Below, one piece after another: positions 29,001 through 37,822 of a DNA stretch of 64,000 nt (positions are counted from its first letter, which is position 1; every line of letters starts with the position of its first letter). A program made the translations under genes and the position numbers. The stretch spans positions 696,501 to 760,500 of the forward strand of contig JASJOG010000136.1 of NCBI GenBank assembly GCA_030142905.1, given 5' to 3'. This DNA is from Heliopora coerulea (lineage: Eukaryota > Cnidaria > Anthozoa > Scleralcyonacea > Helioporidae). A model generated the notes under the pieces. That model saw nothing but the letters and a program-made list of their open reading frames with translations. It was not told the DNA's origin and did not search any database.

Positions 29001-29100
29001 CACTTTACAGCGAAATTGAAGAGAATATTAGACTTTGAAAAGTTTGACCAAAAAGTAAAGGGGTTAACCTTTGGTTTTTCACCAGTTTTCGACCAATTTT
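26040..29100 (+). repeat. Higher-order repeat block, 10-monomer period (1,680 bp)
   Basis: Private variants recur exactly 1,680 bp apart: GTTTAAGTCAAATAAT at 26441 and 28121, the CTTTCCAAAATAAGCC monomer beginning near 26750 and 28430, and the GATTAACC...CACCTGTTTTCGACTAATTT monomer near 27210 and 28890. The second copy is incomplete towards the array edge. This local period differs from the 16-monomer block, so the array is a mosaic of independent amplifications. Confidence 0.85.
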
Positions 29101-29785
29101 AAACTTTCTAAATAAGCCGTAAATATGAAAGTTTAAGGCAAATAATATCGTTTTGCATCAATTGGAAGCACTTTACGCCGAAATTGAAGAGAATATTAGA
29201 CTTTGAAAAATTCGACATAAAAGTAAAAGGGTTAACCTTTGGTTTTTCATCAGTTTTCGACAAATTTTCAACATTCGAAATTAGCCTTAAATAGGAAAGT
29301 TTAAGGCAAATAATATCGTTTTGCATCAATTGGAGGCACTTTACACCGAAATTGAAGAGAATATTAGACTTTGAAAAGTTTGACCAAAAAGTAAAGGGGT
29401 TAACCTTTGGTTTTTCACCAGTTTTCGACCAATTTTAAACTTTCTAAATAAGCCCTAAACATGAAAGTTTAAGGCAAATAATATCGTTTTGCATCAATTG
29501 GAGACACTTTACGCCGAAACTGAACAGAATATTAGACTTTGAAAAATTCGACATAAAAGTAAAGGGGTTAACCTTTGGTTTTTCATCAGTTTTCGACCAA
29601 TTTTAAACCTTCGAAATAAGCCTTAAATATGAAAGTTTAAGGCAAATAATATCGTTTTGCATCAATTGGAATCACTTTACGCCGGAAGTGAAGAGAATAT
29701 TAGACTTGGAAAAATTCGACCAAAAAGTAAAGGGCTTAACCTTTGGTTTTTGACCAAATTTTGACCAATTTTAAACCTTCGAAAT

Positions 29786-30682
29786 AAGCCTTAAATATGA
29801 AAGTTTAAGGCAAATAACATCGTTTTGGATCAATTGGAGTCAGTTTAGATGGAAACTGAAGAGAATAAATAAGATCGAAAAATTCGACCCAAAATTTAAG
29901 GGATTAACCTCTGGTTTTTGTCGTGGTTACGACCAATTTTAAACCTTCGAAATAAGCTACCGATTTGTACGTGCTGGCTAAATGATAACTTCTAGCCCGA
30001 ATTGGAGACACTTTACCTCGAATTTTACTAGAATGTTTGAAGTCGGAAAATTTCAGGGAAAAGTTGAAGGATTAAGCTATGATTTGTTAAAGGTACTGGT
30101 TAAAGCTTTGGTTTTTGGGAAAATTTTTTAATTGAACGTTTTAAACAAGCCTAAAACATCAATGTTTAGTCCAAATAAAATAGTTTTGTACTAATTTTAG
30201 ACCCTTTGGTTGGAAATTTAGTAGAAAATTTGTTGAAAAATTTGACCAGATAGTAATGTGGTTAAGCCATACTTTTTTGATATTTTTCTAGCATTTTGAA
30301 ACTTTCCAAATGATTGGAAAACATGAAAGTTTATACAAAATAATAGTTTCGCACGAATTTCAGCCACTTAAGACTTATATAATGTTGAATTTTTGTGGTT
30401 GAAAAATTTCACACAAAATTAATGCGGTTAACTGGTGTTTGTTGCCGAATTTAATTTTCTGCTTAATTCAAAACTTGTGTTGATTTTGGTGATGGAAACG
30501 TTTAGCGAAATAGAAGGGTGAAATCAACAATTTCGGTAAATTTTTTTTTGGCCAATTTTAAAGTTTTCGAAATTTTAGCTGAAATATTGCGGATTAATAC
30601 TTCAGTCCTTTCAAGTAAATATTTTTTTTAAAATTTTGACTTCGAAAAATTTCGAGAAAAAATTAGAGGTTAAACCTTGGTT
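29786..30682 (+). repeat. Decayed edge of the satellite array (~5 degenerate monomers)
   Basis: The first unit after 29,786 still aligns well. Units after 29,953 keep only landmarks, for example TTTCCAAATGATTGG with CATGAAAGTTTAT near 30,310, GGCCAATTTTAAAGTTTTCG near 30,550, and TTCGAAAAATTTCGAGAAAA near 30,640 followed by GGTTAAACCTTGG. Divergence rises smoothly outward until similarity ends near 30,682. This is the pattern expected when unequal exchange homogenises the interior but not the margin. The outermost units probably preserve the oldest monomer form. Confidence 0.85.
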
Positions 30683-32987
30683 ATAAAGCTCCATTTGATA
30701 CACACCTGCAGTGGTAACCACCAACGTTCAAGCTAGACTTACCTCAAAACATAACTTACCGTCGTTGGACTTGCCATCAAACCAATTTGGAAGAAAACTT
30801 CAAGGTTCCCATATTGCACAGGTTGTGCAATTAAATGAAAATTCTTTCGTATAAAAATGATTTTTCCGCCATATGGGAAAGAAGGGTGGGAGGGGCGATC
30901 GATAGAAAAAAATTGATCCACATGTCGACCAGCCGCCACAAGTAGCAAAAAATGCGGCGCAAAAAAATGCGACGCAAAAGACGGGAAGTTTCTTTATCGT
31001 CGCGCTCCGCCACAGGCCGCAAACATGCGCTTTCCTTTCAAAAAATTGGAGAAAGGGGATGTGATGATCCACTTAACCATCGTATTAATGAGAAAGCGCA
31101 CCCTCGCAATCCGTTATCTCCTCCCCGTGCACATATGAAACTAAAGAAGTCAATTGCAAAAATAGCCCCTTGCCACTCTACACGCTTCAAAATTATAGAT
31201 ACTGTCTCGACAAAGTTTCAACTTCAAAAAAATAGGAACTACATAAACTAGAGGATCATGTTACCTCATACAAATTATGATTCAACTTTCTAATGATCGA
31301 ACTGTAATTTGTATGACGACGATAAAAATTTTATACTCAAACCGAGAGTTAAGCATTGACTGCCAATTTTGAGCCAAGTATGAAAGCTGTAGTTGGTAAC
31401 ATGACCCTCGTAGGCTATTCGAGCCACGTATTGTACCCGAGTGTCCCTTGTTTGGTGGTTATAGCGCCACCAATCCGCTTTTCGGTAGTCGACTTCAGTA
31501 AGAACAGGGGGAACCACGTGAAGGTATCGACTTTCCTGGGACTACTCCTGGCACACTTGGGCTATTTAGGCCGGCCAGTAGACCTCCAATTATAGGAGCG
31601 GTACAAAACCTGTTCGTCCCTTCTCCCCCCACAAAGTGATTCTACACACACACGTGTGTGTATAACACATGTGGATTGATTCAACGCTCACTAATGATAT
31701 ATAATTAGGGACCTTAAGAAATATGGCGTAAACTTCAACAACGTGTTCTACGAAACAAAAGAATTATTCATGCAAAACAAAAAGAATGAATAATTTTTAT
31801 TCTCCAGCGCATTCTCAACACCGTCGTGTTCCTGCATACAACGTCACCCAGATCATTTTCACCTCTTCATGACGACGTCAGCTCCCGGATTGAACAAACC
31901 TGTTACTTAAGATTGAATTCAACCCGAGACTACTGTCGTTTAAGAGGACTGGAGAATTTCAGGAGTCATAAAACAAGCCACAAGTATCAAGCACGATGGT
32001 TAATCCGTAGTTTCTTTAAATGGTGAAATTTTAATGGCGCACCCCGTTCGAGTTGACGTCGTAGATCGTAAGGCCATTATTACGTTTCAGACAGTATATA
32101 ACTGTTTTCTACAACAGCAAACAGTTGATCCTCAAAAATGACTTCATCTGTTACTTCTCTTATGGTCAGGAACGTGACTTAACCTATGTATCGAATTATT
32201 AATAATATTTGAAAATTAACGTTTTCTAAATCCCAAAAATTTGAGGAAAAAAATAAACAAATTTTTATCACATTTCCCGCTACCAAACGGTCATGATTTT
32301 CCTTTGTATTTTTCTCATGAATTATTAACAGGTTTTATAAATCGAAAATATTTGAGAAATATGTATCTGTAAATGTATATTTCTGTAAACAATGTATATA
32401 TACAATGTAAACAACGTATGTACACAAACCATAAACAAAACACGCAGAAAGAGAGACGAGACACAAACTACTGTCAAGAACCTTTATGGTTTGCTGTCAA
32501 CTATTTTTACACCTTTTTATATAAATCTAGATTGTTTACAGCAGTACTAGGCTATACCAACGATACAATTTGACTGCAAGTTTCACGAGCAGTATTGGTC
32601 CTCGCCTTATTTAGCGCAATGATACTGAGGACGAAACGTACTTTTGAGCAGTAAGTCTGCAACACGATTTTTTTAAATGGTTTTTAAAAGCCTCAAAATT
32701 TGTTTCGTGAAGATTATTCGCAATTTGGTTCCCCCAAGGTGACGGTCTTTATCCACAGGACAAAAAGAACATCCCTGAAATCAGTTCTAGCACATCAATT
32801 CAGAAGCTTTGCGAGTAATTAAGTGTAACAAATCCAGTAAAGACAAACAAACGAGCAATAATATGTTGAATTCAATTCTCTTCATCGTCAGTCAGTGTAG
32901 CTCGTTGAACACAAGTGATTTACACCTCACAACCTTATCCCTCGACATGCAAAACCCAATGTTGGTTGTCGCCATAAAAATGAAGGC
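30683..32987. other. Intergenic stretch without a supportable gene
   Basis: Only short open frames on both strands are present, without recognisable domains. Visible features are a G/C-richer patch near 30,880-31,030 and a perfect CA/TG palindrome (ACACACGTGTGT) near 31,645. I see no splice-consistent exon chain. Confidence 0.5.
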
Positions 32988-33221
32988 ACAAAATGAAGAT
33001 GAGAGCCCTGCTCGACATTCGAAGATGTGCAATGTCATCGCACTCAGGAATTAGACAGAAACATAAAGATAAAGTTTAACAGAAGTTCACTGACATTTTG
33101 TTGGCTACGCACAACATTTCAGTGAACTTCTATTAAACTTTATTAGTGTGTTTCTGTCTAATTCCTGAGCGTGATGACATTACATCTTCGAATTTTGCCG
33201 GGCTCTCATCTTCGTTTTGCG
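32988..33221. repeat. Fold-back element with ~105 bp inverted arms
   Basis: The left arm (32,988-33,093) and the right arm (33,119-33,221) are reverse complements of each other with a handful of mismatches. Shared blocks include GAAGATGAGAGCCC, TTCGAAGATGT and CAGGAATTAGACAGAAAC, then TAAAGTTTAA and GAAGTTCACTGA next to the loop. The loop is about 25 bp. No coding capacity is present. It is probably a MITE or fold-back transposon; no clear target duplication was found. Confidence 0.75.
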
Positions 33222-33361
33222 TCTAAGATTTCCGCCTGGTAAATCTCTAGTGCACATTTTAACAAAAATGAAGGCAATTGTTTCTATAAGTTTTAAATCA
33301 CATTATAAAATAATACTCGTCCTATGCACGCTCTGATCGGACAAGCCTCATTCTCTCTTAG

Positions 33362-33493
33362 AGTACAGAGACACGACTGACGTCATTTTCATTTTGTATT
33401 AGATTACAGAGACATGGATGACGTTACGAAAACTTGAAAAAACCTTGGTCATTTTATAAAACAAATAGAAAATAGCTTTCGTGTCTCTGTACT
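33362..33493. repeat. Short inverted-repeat element, perfect 14 bp ends
   Basis: AGTACAGAGACACG at 33,362-33,375 is perfectly inverted at 33,480-33,493. An internal near-copy of the left end (ATTACAGAGACATG) lies near 33,403. It abuts the next fold-back element directly, so the two may be one composite MITE. Confidence 0.5.
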
Positions 33494-33704
33494 GTGATAG
33501 AAACATGAATAACGCCGTTTCAACCGGAAAAATACCAGAAAACTCTCAGCTACGCCTCGTAGTGAGAAATGTCTAGTGAAATGAAGACAAAAATTCCGTA
33601 GCCGAAAAATACCGAAAAAATGCCTAATGAAAACACTCGGCTAAGCCCTCGTGTCTTCACTAAGTATTTTCCAATTGAAATGACGTCATTCATGTTTCTA
33701 TCAC
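33494..33704. mobile_element. MITE-like fold-back element, ~41 bp inverted ends
   Basis: GTGATAGAAACATGAATAAC at the left matches, inverted, GTGATAGAAACATGAATGAC at the right. Similarity continues inward for about 41 bp to GGAAAAATAC/GGAAAATAC. The interior is about 130 bp with no open frame. No target-site duplication was recognised, so the superfamily is unassigned. Confidence 0.55.
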
Positions 33705-33802
33705 CGCACACAGACACTCAAGCAATTTTTTATTTGTTAAACAGAACTAGGTCGTACTACGAACATCGTAAGGTCTATCCTTACCCGACCCTTCCCCACA
33801 GC

Positions 33803-34595
33803 CAATGGCGTACCGGGGAGGGCGAAGGGGGTGGTTGCCCCAGGCGGCACATTTTTGGCGGGCGGCACTTTTAGATTGGAGCGGCACTTAGGGTTTCATG
33901 TTTGAATTGCAATGGAGCTTCCTGTTTACAAGATACAACTATGATAATAATTTTCCGATTTTGGCGTTTAGCTTTTGCCTGATAGCTCTTAAAAGACGTA
34001 AATAATATAACAGAATTTAAACCATGCGCGTGATTCAAAGTTAATGGTGACTGCTGACAATGTTATGAATTGATTATGACTACAAGTATTATTTCCAAGT
34101 TAAAGCTTATCAAAACTTATCTCAGGTCCACAATGATGCAGTGTAGGATAAGCAAACTAGCCATTCTCTCCATTGAACGTGAACTGGCTAATTCTATCGA
34201 TTTTGACAATGTCATGAACGAGTTTGCTTCACTGAAGGCCAGAAAATCAAGATGTGCTTTCAATAGTTAACTTTGGTGTTGGTCATTTAATCCAACAATC
34301 AATTGCAATAACATTGAATAGACAATAAAAAATAGCTTTATTTAGAAAGGTTTTGTTGTTAAGTTTTCTTTCCTGGACATGTAAACATATTGTGTTAAGA
34401 ACATATTCAGTATAGGTCGTGTAACAATCAAAAGTAAGTTGTAACAGTCAAATAGCATTTTTTTTTTTTTGTTCTCGTTTATGCGGATTTGTTCCGAAAT
34501 TTTTTAGGAAGCCAAGCCCACGGGCCACGAAATATGCCGGAGGGCAGTATTTTGGAAACTCGCCCCCAGTGGAACCTCGACTCGCTACGCCACTG
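33803..34595 (+). mobile_element. Non-autonomous, internally deleted hAT transposon
   Basis: The left end CAATGGCGTACC and the inverted right end CAGTGGCGTAGC form short terminal inverted repeats of hAT type. The element is flanked by CCCACAGC (33,795-33,802) and CCCACGGC (34,596-34,603), an 8 bp target duplication with one mismatch, as hAT insertion produces. The interior keeps the 3' part of a transposase frame and an AATAAA at 34,324. At 793 bp it is far shorter than an autonomous hAT element, so most of the transposase was deleted. Its ends differ from those of the BED-finger element at 37,823, so it belongs to another hAT lineage. Confidence 0.8.
34070..34270 (+). pseudogene. hAT transposase C-terminal remnant (hATC dimerisation region)
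   Basis: The frame reads KLIKTYLRSTM, then SKLAILSIERELA, then DFDNVMNEFASLKARKSR. I recognise this as the extreme C-terminal hATC segment seen in ZMYM1/TTF-finger-type hAT transposases and their domesticated relatives. The methionine at the start is not a genuine start. No BED or TTF finger and no catalytic region is present upstream within the element. The frame ends at the TAG/TAA shortly before AATAAA at 34,324, which fits the natural 3' end of a transposase gene. Confidence 0.75.
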
Positions 34596-36155
34596 CCCAC
34601 GGCCACCTTCCCACGGCGCATAGTGCTGCCACCATTGATCTAACAACATACCCAGGGCAGAAACGAGCTAGTATACAAACAGCTGGGCTTGCAAATGCCA
34701 AGTTCACTGAAAGTTCGAAAACTTCTTTGCCCAAACTGCGGAAAGAGCGGTTTGTAAGCACTCAGGCCCCTTCTAACTCGTAACTTCCTTAAGTTTCATC
34801 TGCAGTAGCACTGTTGCATATGTCAGTAGGTAAACCTGTTTACCAAGTATCAGGCGGTAACTGGTTGTTCAAAAGAACGATGAGAGCTAAAAGCAGGTTG
34901 CATGTAAATCGTGATCAGTCGTTTTGACTCCTTCACTGCGGCAGTTCTCCACTTGGCAAGTTATATCGTCTGACGTTAGCCAGAGTAAAATACTACAAGT
35001 CTTGTGCTGCCGGGAATGAGTTACGTCCGATTTGTACTTGCGATTTTGTTCATTGCGATTGACATCTTGGAGTATGTGTTACACTGACGAGAACATCGAG
35101 GACAAACTGCAGCGAAGGTTAAGCGGATATCTTGCTGTATAACTACCATGAGTTTTTAACCTATACCAGGATGACAATCGCAATGTATAAAATCACAAAT
35201 ATGAAAGGTCCTTTACATCTGTATGTTCTGGTTGACCAGTACAATCCAAATTTCACGGCTTGAATTCTTGCAAAATCCGTTGAAGAGAAATCTAGATTTT
35301 CTCAAGAAAATGCTACAAACTGGTAAATTTAGCTTTTGATAATTCAGGATTGAGCTTATCGCCTTTTGAACAATCAGACACGAGCTTCGTTCGATCGGCT
35401 TAAGAACATATTTAACCTCCAGACAACGAGTCAATTTTATTGACGATTGTCAATAAAAGAAGGTACAACCAAAGGTAAAACGTTGTTCCCGGACTAACTT
35501 TATCAAATTAAGGATACTTACCAAAGTAACTTCGCGGTCTTGTTTCGTATGCACAATTACTGTCAACTGTTACCTGGAATAACTGCTTACCAACCACTTT
35601 ATCCACGTTGAAAATAAATTAAGAGTGATAGACTGACTAATCGCTTGGAGATGGCATCAGCAAGACGAGTTAAGAGAGGTCGAAGAAGGCGAAGAAGGCC
35701 AAGAAGTCGGGCTCTTTCCGTTGGTCGTAATAGAAGTCTCATGGCAAAAAGATCAATCCCTCCAAGCAGCCAACGACCAAATTTTTCTTTCGCCAAGCAT
35801 AGGCTTACCACTGCGGTGGATTTTACCATTTAGACAGAACTACGATTACTTATGTTCTGTTGGTTGCTTGATGTATCTTCCTCAACTTTTAAAAACCTTC
35901 AGGGTTTTCAAACCGATTCTGCGAACAGCTATCGACGCTCCCTGAACAAATGTCGTCATTAAAACGTGAAAAAGCTCTGGGTGACATTGTATTCAAAACG
36001 AGGGCGTCTGAATTTCTCTCAGGACTGAAAATTATTCATTGCCTTTATTTGGAAGACAAATCCTACTGTAACAAGGATCTCGTCCGTGACATTCACTTTA
36101 CATTTGTTTAAGTTCTCAAGTAGTTCGTTTATTGAACAGGCTCCCATATAAACTA
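34596..36155. other. Intergenic stretch, no supportable gene
   Basis: Short open frames only. A small arginine-rich frame at 35,645-35,833 (plus) overlaps a leucine-rich frame on the other strand. This reflects a GAAGAAGGC-type purine repeat rather than a gene with evidence. No RNA gene was seen. Confidence 0.45.
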
Positions 36156-36463
36156 CAGGGTGTCCCAAAAAAACCGAAAACTATTGAAATCACGTATTGT
36201 TAAAATTTGAATGCCCTACGAAAAAGCTGAACGTAATGATGCGTAAAATATTGACAAGGTGCATGTATTAATATTTAGGTAAGAAAATCGCCTCGTAAAG
36301 TGCGCGATTTTTTGCCCGTGGGAATTTAAAGCAAATTATAAAATTACTTATATCAATCATTTATGCACTCGTGGGGACCAACAGAGTGCTAAGGCATTCA
36401 AATTCTAACAATTAAATTGTTATTGGTGATTTCAATAGTTTTCGTTTTTTTTGGGACACTCTG
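36156..36463. mobile_element. Tc1/mariner-type MITE with TA target duplication
   Basis: The left end CAGGGTGTCCCAAAAAAACC and the inverted right end CAGAGTGTCCCAAAAAAAAC continue as matching CGAAAACTATTGAAATCAC for about 40 bp, with a further shared block (TTTGAATGCC) inside. TA dinucleotides flank both ends (36,154-36,155 and 36,464-36,465). The 308 bp element has no transposase frame. The CAGGGTGTCCC terminus and the TA duplication are typical of mariner-like elements. Confidence 0.8.
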
Positions 36464-36482
36464 TATAGAGAACCTTAGTAAA

Positions 36483-36724
36483 CCAGTGAGCAGAAGCATA
36501 AGAACAAAACAAAAGGCAAAACAAAGGAATGAAGTGAAGCCTGCGACATAAGGATCGTCGTAATCATCAGCATAAGATCATAGTCCGAGCATAAGCCAAG
36601 AGCCGAACAAAAGACAAAATAAAGAAAAATTCTTGTTTTATCTTTTCAAGTCCCTGAGAAGATATCATGCTTCGTTTCCGTTTTGATCTTGTCCTTATGC
36701 TTATGTCGCTAGTGAGAACCAGGT
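36483..36724. mobile_element. Candidate MITE with imperfect AGCATAAG-containing inverted ends
   Basis: The left side CAGTGAGCAGAAGCATAAG resembles the inverted right side CACTAGCGACATAAGCATAAG. Both run into A-rich AACAAAA-type sequence, and further CATAAG motifs lie inside. The arms match only about 70% by eye and no target duplication is clear. The element could instead be diverged simple repeats. Confidence 0.35.
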
Positions 36725-37702
36725 TTTAGGCTCCAACGGTGAAGTTCATTGCTATTTTGACTGTATTTTCGGATGACACGTATAAACTGAGGAGAGGGAG
36801 GTTCGCCTCGTAACAGCAGCCAGTGTATTACAGCTTAGAGCAATAAAAAGGAAAAACCAAGACAGAAAACATGTCAACGTGACTACTGGATTAAGCCTGG
36901 TAGAACCGGTGCCAGGTAAAATGATATTAGAGATATCATAATGCCGACCAACTAGTGGAAGAAAAGCTTCCGAATATCGTAAGTTAGTTTTGCGTCTCCA
37001 GGCAACTTGTCACATGTTAATGAACGTGCGCACCTGCATCAGAAAAAATCACGTCGCATCCAGCAAGGTGTAAACGGAAAACAAAACGAGCAACTTCTTA
37101 CTTGACATCGTGTTAACGCAACTGATCCGCACTAATTTTAAAACGTGTCAGGAAAGGTCCAACCATGCATAAAAGGGCCTAAAATCTACCGGCCGACTCC
37201 AAGCCATTTTCGACCAGCTTCCGCTCATGACGCATGATAGCCTGGAAACGAGATTAACGTAAATGCCAATAACTTTCTAAAGTTGCTCTTCTGTTTTTAC
37301 CATTGATGCGTCGTCAGTAGGGAAGCATTCATCGTGAAATATATGGTTGAACTTTCCCTAAGAAACCGGGAAATTTCGACAACGTTTCGTCTGACCCGGA
37401 AAGATGCAATACTAAAATTATTAATGCCTCTACATTACAACATTAACAATCGGTACTAAAAAGTAGTTTGGCAACTTTATTCTCCACTGCGTCTAACATT
37501 TGAATTTTCGAACGTGGTCTGAACAATGTATTGATTGGAATATTATTTCAGGATGCTTTCTGTGTCGTTAGAAGGACTGACGTATTTGAATAGACGAATT
37601 GTCGGTTTAGTGTTCCTTGCATTATTAAATGATATTGAACGCCACGACGGTAGGCAGGTAAATAATGAGCATCGACCTTGAGACCAGTGGAAGTGTTCCT
37701 TG
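36725..37702. other. Intergenic stretch, nothing recognised
   Basis: No open frame above about 60 codons with any family resemblance, and no repeat structure that I can define. Confidence 0.45.
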
Positions 37703-37822
37703 AAAACTGGATTAAATGATATCTACGCAAACTGGGCTGAATTATATCTTGCTAAACTAGGTCGAATGATATCTAGGCAGACTAGGTTAATGATAACTAG
37801 GGAAACTGCTGTAGGTTAAGTG
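37703..37822 (+). repeat. 24-25 bp minisatellite, left part
   Basis: About five imperfect units resemble AAACTAGGTTAAATGATATC with a TAGGC-like tail. The unit series resumes beyond the hAT element, with TTAAATGATA at 40,176 and clearer units at 40,331-40,392. The transposon therefore interrupted a pre-existing minisatellite. Confidence 0.7.

Larger units (their letters stand above)
1..29953 (+). repeat. Satellite DNA array, ~168 bp monomer, ~178 head-to-tail copies
   Basis: A monomer of about 168 bp repeats without interruption or inversion. Successive AAATWAGCC landmarks fall at 1, 169 and 337. Each unit carries the palindrome-like GGGGTTAACC, the block TTTTGCATCAATTGG and TTTTCGACCAATTTTA, so there is about one GTTAAC per monomer. 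Monomer subtypes differ at diagnostic sites: TTGGTTTTTCACCAG versus TTAGTTTTTTGATCAG, GGAAGAACTTTAAGCC versus GGAGGCACTTTACACC, and CCAAAAAGTAAAGG versus CATAAAAGTAAAGG. The length is close to one nucleosome plus linker, as in many centromeric or pericentromeric satellites, but such a role is only inference. The array continues off the left edge. Short open frames of 60-73 codons occur by chance where stop codons have mutated; they are not genes. Confidence 0.98.

Noticed and set aside
1..29953. Could the regular repeat be a CRISPR array?
   Set aside because: There is no repeat/spacer alternation. The whole 168 bp unit is conserved, and the setting is eukaryotic.
1..29953. CENP-B-box-like TTCGAAATAAGCC / TTCGACCAATT in each monomer
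   Set aside because: The TTCG half and central A match, but the required CGGG half is absent, so it is not a credible CENP-B box.
35645..35833. Arginine-rich 62-codon frame (protamine-like composition)
   Set aside because: Driven by a GAAGAAGGC purine repeat and overlapped by an equally open frame on the other strand. No start context, splice partner or poly(A) support.
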